Of a stretch of DNA of 64,000 bases, positions 1 through 9,836 are shown piece after piece (within the stretch, counting starts at the first letter, position 1; the number at the start of each line of letters is the position of its first letter). The notes below the pieces were generated by a model. It was not told where the DNA came from. It saw nothing but the letters and a program-made list of their open reading frames with translations, and made no database searches. The stretch spans positions 1 to 64,000 of the forward strand of contig CAZNFX010000010.1 of the NCBI GenBank assembly GCA_964572845.1, given 5' to 3'. This DNA comes from Bin55 sp964572845. Lineage in GTDB: Bacteria; Pseudomonadota; Gammaproteobacteria; Pseudomonadales; Azotimanducaceae. The position numbers and the translations under genes were made by a program.

Positions 1-257
1 TGTGGATAGCGCTTTCTGCCCATGATTTTCCTCCTTGGGTCATTGTGCACTGTCCGCTAACTCATCGCAACTTCACGACAAGAGTCAGCGAATACGTGCG
101 CATCACGCAAATGTACTGTCAATTGTCTTGATCGCAATAGGAGTGGAACCCTTCGACACGCAAGATCTTCGGTTTCTTCAGCAAGTGGGCAATCACGTCT
201 TCGCACGTCAACAGGAGTCAATTACAATCGAAATAGTTCCATCCAATTGACGTCCTG

Positions 258-839
258 ATGAACAACAGCAACCTGATACGTCGACCCATGAGCCTTATAG
301 TATGGATGGGTCTCCTTACCGTGATTGCAGCGTTAGCTGCGTGCACGAATCGCTCTAGTGACTCAGACGAACAGGGCACCCAGCAGCCAGAAGTAAATGC
401 GAGCGTAAGCGATAGTTCCGAAGAGGTCACCTCGGCTCATTCAGTTACACCTTTCTTAACGTTTCAAGGCAAGAAGGCTCAGGAAGCCATCGACTTCTAT
501 GTTGGACTAATTCCAAACAGTCATGTAGAGGAAATCCAACATTACGGAGATTCGAATCCAGAGTTTGCAGACTTGATCATGTTTGCAACAGTGACGATTG
601 GGGGTCAGAGAGTCCGGTTCAGTGATAGCCCCATCGAGCACGCTTTCGATTTCTCGCCTTCAATCTCGTTCCTTGTCGAATGCGAATCGGAGGAAGAAAT
701 CACCACGCTTGCTTCGGCTCTTGAAGTAGATGGAAATGTTCTCATGCCAATGGATTCGTATGGATTTAGTGAGAAATTCACGTGGGTCGAAGATCGCTTT
801 GGGGTGTCATGGCAGCTGATCTATGGGGCCACCATGTAA
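258..839 (+). CDS. VOC (glyoxalase-like, PhnB type) lipoprotein
   Basis: A 193-residue protein. Residues about 10-28 form a hydrophobic signal segment that ends in a lipobox (L-A-A-C, Cys29), followed by a Ser/Asp/Glu-rich linker to about residue 60. The rest is one vicinal-oxygen-chelate domain of the PhnB / '3-demethylubiquinone 3-methyltransferase-like' type: it opens with a PFLTF...A-IDFY pattern and closes with the family's D-R-F-G-V-SWQL ending. Most members of this family are cytosolic, so a lipid-anchored, probably periplasmic copy is unusual. ATG at 258. Substrate unknown. It appears monocistronic. The fold call is confident, any catalytic role is not. Confidence 0.82.
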   Translation: MNNSNLIRRPMSLIVWMGLLTVIAALAACTNRSSDSDEQGTQQPEVNASVSDSSEEVTSAHSVTPFLTFQGKKAQEAIDFYVGLIPNSHVEEIQHYGDSNPEFADLIMFATVTIGGQRVRFSDSPIEHAFDFSPSISFLVECESEEEITTLASALEVDGNVLMPMDSYGFSEKFTWVEDRFGVSWQLIYGATM

Positions 840-1146
840 ACGCTATTCTTGCTGGCTTGTTGTGCGATCCAAGGTTTAGTAGAAGACTGTGTTTACGAAT
901 TCAAACCAACAATAATTTGGCAGTCTAATGAGAACAAGAAGCTTCCTCAACTTTGACGTCGCGCAGCCCTATCTATAACAAAGCCTGTATCCTCGGCCCT
1001 CAAATCGCCTGTTGACATCCCGCCGAAGACCGCAAACCCAGTTAGGCCGAGTTGGATATCAGCACCAACACTCGCGTCGCAAATGTCTACATGAGGAACG
1101 ATTGTCACCTTACGATCATAGAATGTAATTTTATGTTGGAGCAAGC
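840..1146. other. Intergenic, no gene seen
   Basis: About 300 bases between the VOC lipoprotein and a small membrane protein. Only short open frames without protein-like composition occur. A GGAG ribosome-binding site for the next gene lies near its right edge (about 1138-1141). No convincing terminator or promoter was seen. Confidence 0.4.
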
Positions 1147-1572
1147 ATGTATTGGCCCAAAGTTACACTTTCAACGCCGGAAAAAGTCACTGTTTCTGAC
1201 GAACAGATCAAGTGTGCACTGCAATCATGGAAATTGGCCTCAATTACAAAAGCTACCGACAGGGTGAGCCTACTCTGGAAGTTTCTTATTGGTTTCTCTG
1301 TCATAACGATGACGGGCGTTGCATTCTTGTCGGACAAGACTGACCCTAGTTTGTTCAACGTACTGGGTTTGTTCAGCGCACTGGGGCTCGTGTTTTTGTG
1401 CATTTCAGTCGTGATTGGAATAGTCGGTAGTTGGCCTCTTTTACTGAATATTTCGTGCACTACAGACATTTTGGCCAAGTTCAATGACTCGATGAGCACA
1501 CATCGGAAGATGACTCTACTTTGGTTTGCAACATGGCTGCTAGGTGTTGTCTTTGGGTTTTATGTTGGGTGA
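1147..1572 (+). CDS. Small membrane protein, unknown
   Basis: A 141-residue protein starting at ATG 1147, with GGAG about 7 bases upstream. It has an N-terminal soluble part of about 40 residues, then three hydrophobic segments at roughly 44-60, 72-98 and 122-140, so it is probably an inner-membrane protein with a short cytoplasmic head. I do not recognise a family. The neighbouring genes (VOC lipoprotein, nhaA) give no functional hint. The hydrophobic pattern and ribosome-binding site support a real gene. Confidence 0.55.
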   Translation: MYWPKVTLSTPEKVTVSDEQIKCALQSWKLASITKATDRVSLLWKFLIGFSVITMTGVAFLSDKTDPSLFNVLGLFSALGLVFLCISVVIGIVGSWPLLLNISCTTDILAKFNDSMSTHRKMTLLWFATWLLGVVFGFYVG

Positions 1573-1900
1573 GAACCTAACTCAAAACCAAGCAGCAGTT
1601 GAGCCGAGTTAGTCTAATCTTTGACAATGAGACATGGCTAAGACAAGCATTGGACCGTATTCTGGCGCATAGTTCGCCTCCAAATGCTTTGGTCGCCAAG
1701 AGAAGCAGCCGCGGATCGAGGGGCATCGACATCGTCGTTATTTGGGATGAACCAACACGTAACGCAAAACAGGCTGAAGTAGTCTTGGAAGGGCGAGACA
1801 TCATTGTGATCCAATCCAAACTGACATTTCGAATGTAAACAATACTCTCGAATTTGGACTACGTACTGAAGCAAATACAGCAGGGGGTCTTGATCGGATA
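1573..1900. other. Intergenic with one doubtful short frame
   Basis: About 330 bases before nhaA. A 79-codon frame opening with TTG (1599-1838, plus strand) has a fairly protein-like ending rich in alternating hydrophobic residues, but no ribosome-binding site and no recognised family. It may be a gene remnant or chance. No terminator was identified. Confidence 0.25.
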
Positions 1901-3154
1901 GTGAGAACCGCTAGTGCCCCACTCGACATGTTGAGGAAGTTTCTCCGACTCGAGGCTATCGGCGGACTTTTGCTCTTTGTAGCCGCCATGGCGGGATTGG
2001 TTCTTGCCAATTCTCCATTCTCGAGCTACTACAGCGCTTTGTTGGATACGCCTATGGCTATTCAAATCGGCGCACTCTCGATCAACAAGCCGCTTATCCT
2101 GTGGATCAACGACGGGTTGATGGCAATCTTCTTCTTCTTGATTGGGTTGGAGGTCAAGCGAGAAATTCTTGAAGGCGAACTCTCCTCACCTGAGCTTGTA
2201 GTGCTACCTAGCCTGGCTGCCTTCGGCGCAATCATGGTTCCTGCTGCCATCTATAGCTGGCTAAACTGGAATGATCCGGTCGCTATGGCAGGTTGGGCCG
2301 CGCCTTGCGCAACTGACATCGCCTTCGCCTTAGGTGTTCTGAGTCTATTTGGCAAACGCATCCCTTCGTCCCTGAAGGTTTTTCTGCTGACGCTGGCAAT
2401 CTTCGACGATCTTGCAGCAATCGCGATCATTGCAGTTTTCTATGTTGGAGACTTGTCGTTGCTGACACTAACCATCGCCGGAGGAATTCTTGGATGCGCA
2501 GTGGTCGCGAATTTTCTCGGCGTGAAGAAAATATCCGTGTATGTGCTGATTGGAATCGCTCTCTGGATCGCCGTTCTCAAGTCAGGAGTACACGCCACGC
2601 TTGCAGGAGTGCTCATTGCTGCATGCATTCCAATGAAAGATGCAGACCGGCCATCGCCGCTCAAACAAATGGAGAGCGATCTGCATTTTCCTGTCGCCTA
2701 TGTAATCCTGCCGTTGTTCGCATTTGCCAATGCGGGTCTGTCGCTGTTCGACATCGGACTGCAGGATCTGACTCACCCCGTCACGCTCGGAATAATCCTC
2801 GGTTTGGTGTTGGGCAACCCGATAGGTATTCTGCTAATCACCGAGCTCGGCGTGATCTTACGAGTTACGAGATTGCCCGAAGGAGTGAATTGGTTGCACA
2901 TGACGGGAGTCTCGTTCATCTGTGGGATTGGATTCACGATGAGCTTGTTCATCTCTGGGCTCGCATTTGAGCATGCTGGCGACGCCTACTACGGCTTGAG
3001 CAAGCTTGGAATTCTCATTGGATCTGCCATCGCCGGTCTTGTAGGAGTTTGCATTCTTTCGTTGGCAACGCGAAAAAGCGCTAGTCAAGCGGCGGAACGC
3101 CCTAGCAGGGAACAGTCAACAGCTGAAGGTTCCACCGTCGTTGGCGAGTCCTGA
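1901..3154 (+). CDS. nhaA: Na+/H+ antiporter NhaA
   Basis: A 417-residue inner-membrane antiporter that exports Na+ (or Li+) in exchange for H+ for pH and sodium homeostasis. The family opening LRLEAIGG-LLL, the INDGLMAIFFFLIGLEVKRE block and the ATDIAFALGV...FLL-LAIFDDLAAI region, with its paired transport aspartates, are all present. So is the C-terminal GIGFTMSLFI motif. About eleven hydrophobic helices are visible. The frame opens at GTG 1901; the in-frame ATG at 1928 matches the usual NhaA N-terminus better and may be the true start. Length is slightly above E. coli NhaA because of a polar C-terminal tail. It stands alone. Confidence 0.97.
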   Translation: MRTASAPLDMLRKFLRLEAIGGLLLFVAAMAGLVLANSPFSSYYSALLDTPMAIQIGALSINKPLILWINDGLMAIFFFLIGLEVKREILEGELSSPELVVLPSLAAFGAIMVPAAIYSWLNWNDPVAMAGWAAPCATDIAFALGVLSLFGKRIPSSLKVFLLTLAIFDDLAAIAIIAVFYVGDLSLLTLTIAGGILGCAVVANFLGVKKISVYVLIGIALWIAVLKSGVHATLAGVLIAACIPMKDADRPSPLKQMESDLHFPVAYVILPLFAFANAGLSLFDIGLQDLTHPVTLGIILGLVLGNPIGILLITELGVILRVTRLPEGVNWLHMTGVSFICGIGFTMSLFISGLAFEHAGDAYYGLSKLGILIGSAIAGLVGVCILSLATRKSASQAAERPSREQSTAEGSTVVGES

Positions 3155-3316
3155 GAGCTCTTCTTTTAAATATTTCTGTACACAGGTGACTCTTCGCAAT
3201 ATGGGAACGGTGCTTGCACTTCGTGTGCTTTACAGGTTGGACTACTCCTGTGAGGCCGGACAAAGCCTCTCTGATTTAATGAATCCTAGTGCTAACGAAC
3301 GATTGGCAGTTCTTTG

Positions 3317-4624
3317 ATGCGTACAAGAGCGATCGTCTCAATCCTAGTGTGTTTCGTATGCCTGGGAGCGCTTTTGGTTGCGTTCATGTATCGCACAGAC
3401 ACTGGTCGAGCATACGAAACAAAGGGCCAGACCGAAGAGAGCGGTGAGAGTTTGAGTCGATCAGAAATGCCCTCAGAAACCGTGCAGCAACTAACGCCAA
3501 AAAAGGAGTCGGAAAATTCTCTAAGCAGCCCACTGTTCCTGGGTGACGAGTGCCCCGAACCGTTAAGCCGAGAGGTTTTGTTCGATGCGGAATGCTTGAG
3601 GGCGATCGACCGGCACTTCAGATCGAAACCCGCATACACAATTGAGTACTTCGGCATGTCACCAATGGAAAGCACGTTCACCTATGGGGAGATGTTTGAT
3701 GGCCACGTGAGAGATCGCGAGCTCGTAGTCGCAGCGCTTCTGCGACCTGAATGCCGATTGCTGGAGGGACCAATCCGCCTAGACCTCAGAGAATCATGCA
3801 ATGCTGAAGCGTTTGGTCGCTACGCTCTTCTAACGGAGCTCTGCCACACTGCTTCTAAAGGAGGAAGGTGGTTCGAACCGTGGTTGGAAAGTTCAAAATC
3901 CCCGTACCTGAACAAGATGGACGAAATAGGTGACTTCGAAAGCAATTCAGATAAATGGCAAGGAAGTGCAGACGCGTATCACACTCAGGTGAGTGAGCTG
4001 CGAAAAGAGGTGCTAAGGGACGTGTGGTTGGGCTCCGCATGTCCGTCGCACGACTCCACGAATTGGCTGATCGATTCTGAGGAGAATTCCTCTTACGAGG
4101 AACTTGAAACTTGGTGGAACCGGGAAGCCATCGAGGTGAGGGAAAATCAGCTAGCCAAATACAACCTACCACCGAGAGTTAGGGATCGCCTGGTATGGGC
4201 GCCCTATGAACGTCTGGCAGAAATATCCGCAAGATTAGGCGACGCAAGGTTGATTTTTGACGACTCGCTCATTTCACTGTTGTCTGGAACCAATGACTAT
4301 CGAAATTCCAAGCGATCCTTGTTTTTATGGATGCAACAGCTGGATAGAGCCGTTAGTGTAAGAGACAGTTCGACAGTCGAGTCGATTTCCCTTGCTGCGA
4401 GGGGATTGGCAGGGTTGAGGGAGTCGGGGTTCGACCCCGATGTAGCAGAGGTCGCCAGATTCCTCTGTGAAACCGTCGACTCGGAAGAAAAAGTGGTCGA
4501 AATCAAGGACTGTGTCTCTGCGCTCCGCGACGCAGAGTCATTGCTCGATACAGCCGATTGGAAGGCACTTCGAATGCTCGACGAGATAGAGAGTGAAGCT
4601 TTGGATCAAGGTTTCTATCAATAA
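3317..4624 (+). CDS. Signal-anchored protein of unknown function
   Basis: About 435 residues. ATG at 3317 follows immediately after a TTG at 3314. Residues about 4-25 form a single hydrophobic segment preceded by Arg residues, followed by a Ser/Glu-rich linker, so the protein is probably periplasmic and membrane-anchored. The body is largely helical and charged, with scattered cysteines (about eight) that could form disulfides, and a long C-terminal helical region. No family was recognised and no catalytic motif stands out. It stands alone, with gaps on both sides. Confidence 0.7.
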   Translation: MRTRAIVSILVCFVCLGALLVAFMYRTDTGRAYETKGQTEESGESLSRSEMPSETVQQLTPKKESENSLSSPLFLGDECPEPLSREVLFDAECLRAIDRHFRSKPAYTIEYFGMSPMESTFTYGEMFDGHVRDRELVVAALLRPECRLLEGPIRLDLRESCNAEAFGRYALLTELCHTASKGGRWFEPWLESSKSPYLNKMDEIGDFESNSDKWQGSADAYHTQVSELRKEVLRDVWLGSACPSHDSTNWLIDSEENSSYEELETWWNREAIEVRENQLAKYNLPPRVRDRLVWAPYERLAEISARLGDARLIFDDSLISLLSGTNDYRNSKRSLFLWMQQLDRAVSVRDSSTVESISLAARGLAGLRESGFDPDVAEVARFLCETVDSEEKVVEIKDCVSALRDAESLLDTADWKALRMLDEIESEALDQGFYQ

Positions 4625-4891
4625 CACTTGCAAACGTACTACTGGAATAGACAAGAACAACCAATTTCGCCACTTCCACAAAACGTTGGATTCACAACAT
4701 AATTTTCGTCGTTCCTGGCGTGGTGCGAATTTCTTTCGAAATCTGAAGTCTGGTCGGTAGTGCTGAAGCGATTGGGCTGAATTGCTGCGTTGGATCGGTC
4801 GCTGGCCCGAAGATGAACAGTGAACCCTGACACAATGGGAGTGACAAACTTCGTGAATGTGATTGCCCTTGTAAGCTGAATTCCAGTCAAT

Positions 4892-6001
4892 TCACGAAGA
4901 GTGGAACTGATCTAACAGCGATAGTTGGGGTCGTGCCATGTCGAACCCAAGATGTTCTACCTCCATCTTCCCCCAATGGTGCTGAAGATATTCAATTACC
5001 AAACGACGGTGGCAATGCACAGGTTCGTGTTCGCTGCAAAGCAAGCATGCCTGCTCAAAGAGATTCTGATCAAGCTCAGTTTCGATTTTCCTTTCTGACA
5101 TCAGTTCAAGAAAGCTCTTTTCGTAGTCCTCCCACGAACCTTTGTGTTTCTTGAATGCATCGAGAATTTGCTGGGTGGGCGCTAATAGCGGCACATGGAC
5201 ATACTCCACATTGCACAGCCGCCGAAGAAAGTATGCAAGGTCGTCCCTCTTGGCAAATCCAGCCAGTTGCGATACGTTGTTCAGCCTTACGTCTACGACA
5301 CGCTTTATGTTCGAATCCGCGATCATCTCGAAGAAGCTAGTCGCTGATTTCTTCGTGAATCCAATCGTATACACATTGTGTATTCTGGCTGGTTTGGATG
5401 GAACCGGTTTCCTAAAAGCAAACTTTTCCGCTTGAAGTTGATAAGCCTTTAACCAAGGATCCCTGCTAGGTTGCTCGAACAAGTCAGGTTCATCTAGACC
5501 CAGTTTCTTGCTCAGTGACTTCATGGATTCGTGGTGATGCTCCACGCACCCATCCGCGTGGATATGTAACACATCGATTCCCAGTTCGTCTAGGTGCTTT
5601 GCTATCAACAGTGCTCTATGACACGTAAGTGGCTCCCGTTCGCTGCACATTAGTGCCACCGACATTTGAGTAAGCCCAGATAGAAGGCGCTCTATTCCAG
5701 ATTGAAACTGCTTCGTCCGTGACATCCGGTCGTACTGAACAATGCCATTTTTGTAACAATCTGGATCCTTCGATCTACCACCAAGCTCGTTCCCTAGAAA
5801 GACATAGCGCATGCCTGCCTGTTTCAAAGCAGCTTTAAGGTATTCTCGATTGAAATGCGGAAAACGATAACTGCGCGGAACCGACCTCACATCAGCAACG
5901 ACTTCGATATTGTGTTGTTGCAGCAGGTCTATGAACTCCGTGATCGAGTGCGTGGAATGACCAATCGTATAGACACGATCTGCCGAACTCTTCTTGGACA
6001 T
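4892..6001 (-). CDS. Tandem DUF488 protein
   Basis: About 369 residues holding two DUF488 domains in a row. Each starts with Y-TIGH/F-S/K and a D-V-R strand (residues about 10-40 and 210-240). Each ends with a conserved cysteine-histidine signature: CSEREPLTCHR in the first half and CSEHEPVHCHR in the second. DUF488 is a family of unknown biochemistry whose conserved Cys/His/Arg residues suggest an active site. The likely start is ATG 6001, which overlaps the TGA of the upstream gene by one base; an in-frame ATG at 6010 is the alternative. The tight coupling to the probable dual-OB gene indicates a two-component unit. Confidence 0.88.
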   Translation of the reverse strand: MSKKSSADRVYTIGHSTHSITEFIDLLQQHNIEVVADVRSVPRSYRFPHFNREYLKAALKQAGMRYVFLGNELGGRSKDPDCYKNGIVQYDRMSRTKQFQSGIERLLSGLTQMSVALMCSEREPLTCHRALLIAKHLDELGIDVLHIHADGCVEHHHESMKSLSKKLGLDEPDLFEQPSRDPWLKAYQLQAEKFAFRKPVPSKPARIHNVYTIGFTKKSATSFFEMIADSNIKRVVDVRLNNVSQLAGFAKRDDLAYFLRRLCNVEYVHVPLLAPTQQILDAFKKHKGSWEDYEKSFLELMSERKIETELDQNLFEQACLLCSEHEPVHCHRRLVIEYLQHHWGKMEVEHLGFDMARPQLSLLDQFHSS

Positions 6002-6681
6002 CACTTGCATTCAATCACAGCGGCGACTAGTTTATAGCAGAATCCATGAAAATTCTCGGTCAGGCTAACCGTCAAGTAGCACGGACCCAATGGGATTTCT
6101 TTTCCAACGGCTAAAGACCCGTAGCGTTCTTCAATGACGGGATCTGTAACTCTAAGCTTGTATCGGTGCCTACCACGCCGAAAGAAAGCCTGGATGCTGA
6201 TTCTTTCATGTGATTGGTAGGATGCACTACGGGTCACGCCTAAATCCACCGCGTCTACTTGTATTAAGTCCAACGAGTGATCTTTCAATTTCGCCTCACG
6301 GAACGCAACTCTATCGTTGAAACCACTTGCGGATTGCGCTCCAACATTCCACACCAGTCCTTTGTTCTTGGCATATTTCTCTAAGTCCGAAGCATTAAAT
6401 CGACCAATCTTGCGCCAGGATCGGCCTGAGATCAATATCCAGTTCTCGGTTTGGTGGTTTTCCGGTTTTGGTTCTAGCACAGGAACAGCCATAACATCGA
6501 GCAACGCTGGAGTCGAGCCGTCGTCGTAGAGCATCTCTCCAATGGAGAGTTCTTGAGATTCGCGGTTACTGATCACGCGAATCCAATTTCCCAAACCATC
6601 TTCTGAGAACTCCATTCCAGCAACGCACCGACCTCCCGTCTTTCGGGAATTTGCGAGACAAACTACGGTCTTGGTTTTCAT
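6001..6681 (-). CDS. Probable dual OB-fold (DuOB-like) protein
   Basis: About 226 residues, cytosolic and rich in beta strands. It opens with a strand and loop reading T-VVCLANSRKTGGRCVAG, then GNWIRVIS-R, with a C-terminal GPCYLTVSLTE block. This pattern matches, from memory, proteins annotated as dual OB-containing domain, which commonly sit beside DUF488 genes. OB folds typically bind nucleic acid or nucleotides. It is the first gene of an operon, and its TGA overlaps the ATG of the tandem DUF488 gene. The start is ATG 6681, directly preceded by GTG 6684. The family name is moderately sure; the function is inference. Confidence 0.7.
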   Translation of the reverse strand: MKTKTVVCLANSRKTGGRCVAGMEFSEDGLGNWIRVISNRESQELSIGEMLYDDGSTPALLDVMAVPVLEPKPENHQTENWILISGRSWRKIGRFNASDLEKYAKNKGLVWNVGAQSASGFNDRVAFREAKLKDHSLDLIQVDAVDLGVTRSASYQSHERISIQAFFRRGRHRYKLRVTDPVIEERYGSLAVGKEIPLGPCYLTVSLTENFHGFCYKLVAAVIECK

Positions 6682-6684
6682 CAC

Positions 6685-7398
6685 TTGGAACGTCTGGCAG
6701 TCCTTCCATATCCAAACGTAGTTTGGTGTGCAATAGAGGACATTATCTAATACTGTACATAATTATACATGGACGTTAGATGGAACTGAATTGTCCTTGG
6801 TTAGCGCCCCACATAAGACGTAGCGGTTTGATCGTCTTGTTAACTCACGGGCTGATCGTAGGTATGCGAATTGGACTGACTTGTTACCGAATTGGCGTAG
6901 GAAGGTCTTACCTACCTACACGGTCGTTAGTCTCGATACTGCAGAATGAATGCGTAACAATTGTGGAACAACCATTCATAGCGCCAACCTTGGTTTGACG
7001 TTTGAGCGATCTGGGGGTTGTTCAATGCAATGAATACCATGGAAGGTCTAAGGTCAGCAGATCTATGAGCAAGTCGCCAGCTACGAAACTGTCTACTTCC
7101 TACGCGACTGTGATGCTCTCAAGAATGTTGGTACTAATGATTGTCTGAACTCCAATTCAGGATACGCCAGACTGACGGTAACTCGACACGAATATCGCTT
7201 CTCGAGCAAGACTCGATACTTCGTGTGACATGCCGCCATTACTCTCCCATCCACGACGCCGAAGTTATCCAATTTCTCCCATCATGGATTTAGGGTATCT
7301 CGTCCAAACTAAGGGAGCTTGCTAGACCGCAAACTTCCTGGTAATGCAAATCTATTTTCGCTATACACTTATATTGACAGACGCGAATTGGAACGCAA
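6685..7398. other. Intergenic, about 700 bases without a gene
   Basis: The divergent region between the DUF488/DuOB unit (minus) and the thioredoxin lipoprotein (plus). Around 6740-6770 it is AT-rich; on the minus strand it contains TATAAT-like elements that could promote the DuOB-DUF488 operon. The remainder has only short frames without coding character (for example 6780-6998). No RNA gene or repeat was seen. Confidence 0.35.
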
Positions 7399-9174
7399 AT
7401 GAGACGTATATTCGAGTTGCCCTGCTACGTATGCATGTTTGCATTCGTTGCTTCTTGTGGAACAGCTCCACAGAACACCTTCACCATCACCGGCGAATAC
7501 ATTGTCGTTTCGCCAAGCCCAGCCTTCACTGCCGCCAGGCAGGAGGCTGTTAGCGCTGCTGCAGATTCAGCGGAGGACGAAAGTGATGCCCTCGCCAACG
7601 CTCGAGTCGTGGTCACACACGAAACTACGAACCCGCAAGGAGAGGTTGAACGCATTGAACTCGCTGCGGGAAACTTTGCAGACGGCAAGATCACATTGAC
7701 TGGCGAGATCGATGCTCCAACGCTGATGGAGATTTCTGTAGAAGTTGATGGATTCCCACCGTTTCCGATTAAGTCTGTTGTAGCACCGAATGGCAATCTG
7801 GAGTTCGTGCTTGTGAGCCAGAACGCTCAGGTGGGTGTTGGCAGGCTGATGACGGTAGGCTCATCCAATCATGTATTGGATCCTAGCAGGAAATTCACGA
7901 TTTCAGGAGACTTCAGCGACCTCGAACAGGATTTGGCCTATCCCACTGCAAGTGTGGTGAGTATCGGCCAATACAGAGACGGCGAAATGGCAGTCGAAAA
8001 TTTTGGGACGGTGTTGCCGCAGGATGGCAAGTTCGTCTTCGAAGCTGAGATTTCCGAACCGACCGTCGTCCGAGTCATTATGCAGGCGAGTTCCGGCTAC
8101 TATGCAATGACGAACGTGATCGTTGAGCCAGATGCTGAAATCACGATCCGTCCCTACGGTGGGTCCGCGAACTTACTGAGGGCAAGCGGCACGGGAACGC
8201 ACCATGAAGTAATTGGGAGTTGGGAGTCGAGTAGTGCCTATCAGGAGGTCGTAGATGCGTTTGTCGAGAAGTTCGCAGAATACCAATCGCAGCAAGAGCT
8301 TTCTGCAGCTGAAGCTGCCAGGCTAGCGGCCGCTGGTTCTGACTCTGACGCTGGTGGGGAGAATCTGCCTGAAGTCGAGCGCAAACCCGTTGAATACTCT
8401 CTTGCTGAGGGATGCGAACACCTGAAACCTGAGAATGTGATCCAGCCATTGATGGTGGTGAATGTCGAGTATCCTTCGTATTGGGAGTCATACCAAGCGC
8501 AAAGCGAAATGCATATTTCGTCCTTGGAAGATATCGCATTGAATGGAACAGATCCAATGCACCGACTGCTTGCGCTGGAACTAGGCGCATTTGGGTTTTC
8601 TCGCCCGGACCAGCGTGTCGCCCTCGAAATTTTCGATGAAATTTCCTCGGAACTCAACGAGGATGTCGTCGCTCGACGAATAACCAATCAAAGTATGCAA
8701 CGCAAATCCGGAATCGAGACTGCGGAGAACAACAAGACTCTGCAGGTGGGACAGAAAGCGCCCGAATTCACGCTGCCGGACCTGGGCGGAGACGATGTCG
8801 CGTTGAATAGCGTCTTGGACAAGAACGATATCGTGTTTGTCGATTTTTGGGCTTCCTGGTGCGGTCCGTGTATAGCCGCTTTCCCAGAATTGAAGGAACT
8901 GTATTCGAAATATCGCGAGGATGGTTTCGAGATACTTGCCGTGTCTATTGACAGCACGTTCGAGGATTGGGAGCAGGCAACCGACCAGCACGAAGTCCCA
9001 TGGGTAAATCTTGGACAAATCGGCGAGGACTCCGATGCTGTGGGATCGGTAAGCCAAACATATGGTGCACAAACTATTCCCAAGGGCTACGTATTGGACA
9101 AGGAAGGATGCATCATTGGAAAGGATGTATTTCCCGATAGGCTAGGGGAATTTCTTGCAGCACAATACGAGTAG
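7399..9174 (+). CDS. Thioredoxin-tailed (TlpA-like) lipoprotein
   Basis: A 591-residue protein beginning with a signal peptide and lipobox (V-A-S-C, Cys20), so probably lipid-anchored and facing the periplasm. Residues about 30-260 contain beta-rich segments reminiscent of the N-terminal domains of TlpA-type lipoproteins. A helical middle part, including an Ala/Gln-rich stretch near 290-320, leads to a thioredoxin domain at about 450-591. This has the GQKAPEFTLPDL entry and a WCGPC active site (Cys488, Cys491), with the cis-Pro region near QTIPKGYVLD. The role is probably thiol-disulfide reduction in the envelope; the partner is unknown. ATG at 7399. It appears monocistronic. Confidence 0.85.
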   Translation: MRRIFELPCYVCMFAFVASCGTAPQNTFTITGEYIVVSPSPAFTAARQEAVSAAADSAEDESDALANARVVVTHETTNPQGEVERIELAAGNFADGKITLTGEIDAPTLMEISVEVDGFPPFPIKSVVAPNGNLEFVLVSQNAQVGVGRLMTVGSSNHVLDPSRKFTISGDFSDLEQDLAYPTASVVSIGQYRDGEMAVENFGTVLPQDGKFVFEAEISEPTVVRVIMQASSGYYAMTNVIVEPDAEITIRPYGGSANLLRASGTGTHHEVIGSWESSSAYQEVVDAFVEKFAEYQSQQELSAAEAARLAAAGSDSDAGGENLPEVERKPVEYSLAEGCEHLKPENVIQPLMVVNVEYPSYWESYQAQSEMHISSLEDIALNGTDPMHRLLALELGAFGFSRPDQRVALEIFDEISSELNEDVVARRITNQSMQRKSGIETAENNKTLQVGQKAPEFTLPDLGGDDVALNSVLDKNDIVFVDFWASWCGPCIAAFPELKELYSKYREDGFEILAVSIDSTFEDWEQATDQHEVPWVNLGQIGEDSDAVGSVSQTYGAQTIPKGYVLDKEGCIIGKDVFPDRLGEFLAAQYE

Positions 9175-9374
9175 TCCGAGGACTATTAGTCAGCTGTCCC
9201 TTCCAAGGTTGGCTATGCTGACGAACTGTCTCAGAAAGTGCCGCGAACTCCATACACCAAATCGCTCTGTGCAAGCTCAATACTAGTCGCACACAACCTG
9301 ATCCCGGTTAGCGGCTAGTTGGTGTTGGATCCGAGGCTTCTACAAGTCTGCGTGAATTGGGCAGAAGAACTGCG

Positions 9375-9836
9375 CTAACAAACGCCTTTTCGTGCGTAAT
9401 TGGACTCACAGTATTGCTTGAGTCCAAAGCCTACGTCATCAAAACCCTTGACCATGAATCGTCGAAAGAGAGCTGCAATACAAGGCGAAAGCAGCCCTGT
9501 AAGTATGTCTTCGTTGGAGTAAGTGCACGAGGCTTTATCCAGACGTTCCAAGCGCTGGAAGCGAACTGCGTGGAGCAAAGACTTGGATCCAAACGACTTG
9601 TCCCAAGTAAGCATGTAGGGCGGATCGACCACACGTACTGTTTCGACAATCTTGACAAAGATCGGCCCCATCCGAACCCGCAGTTCCGCCGGAGTCCCTA
9701 CACTGAAATCGCAAGCAATTGCTGGAGTAAAAGGATTCCACTCTCTGTAGGTTGAGGTGTCGGTGAGAACGCTCCAGACGTACTCGATTGGCGCGTCAAT
9801 TTTGAACTTGCCCGCAACGACCCTGTGTTCAGACAT
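9375..9836 (-). CDS. SRPBCC (START/polyketide-cyclase-like) protein
   Basis: A 153-residue cytosolic protein of the SRPBCC helix-grip superfamily. It opens with F-IDAPIEYVWSVLTD-STYREWNPF, the characteristic first strand plus helix, and then alternates strands up to a long C-terminal helix. These folds bind hydrophobic ligands, but this particular ligand is unknown. It lies a few kilobases from the sterol locus on the opposite strand, so a lipid-binding role is possible but not shown. ATG at 9836. Standalone gene. Confidence 0.8.
   Translation of the reverse strand: MSEHRVVAGKFKIDAPIEYVWSVLTDTSTYREWNPFTPAIACDFSVGTPAELRVRMGPIFVKIVETVRVVDPPYMLTWDKSFGSKSLLHAVRFQRLERLDKASCTYSNEDILTGLLSPCIAALFRRFMVKGFDDVGFGLKQYCESNYARKGVC

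Noticed and set aside
3255..3280. Terminator after nhaA (GAGGC...GCCTC)
   Set aside because: Five-base stem and no T-run; also about 100 bases beyond the stop.
7375..7380. TTGACA as a -35 element for the thioredoxin lipoprotein
   Set aside because: It lies less than 25 bases before the start codon, leaving no room for a -10 element and leader.
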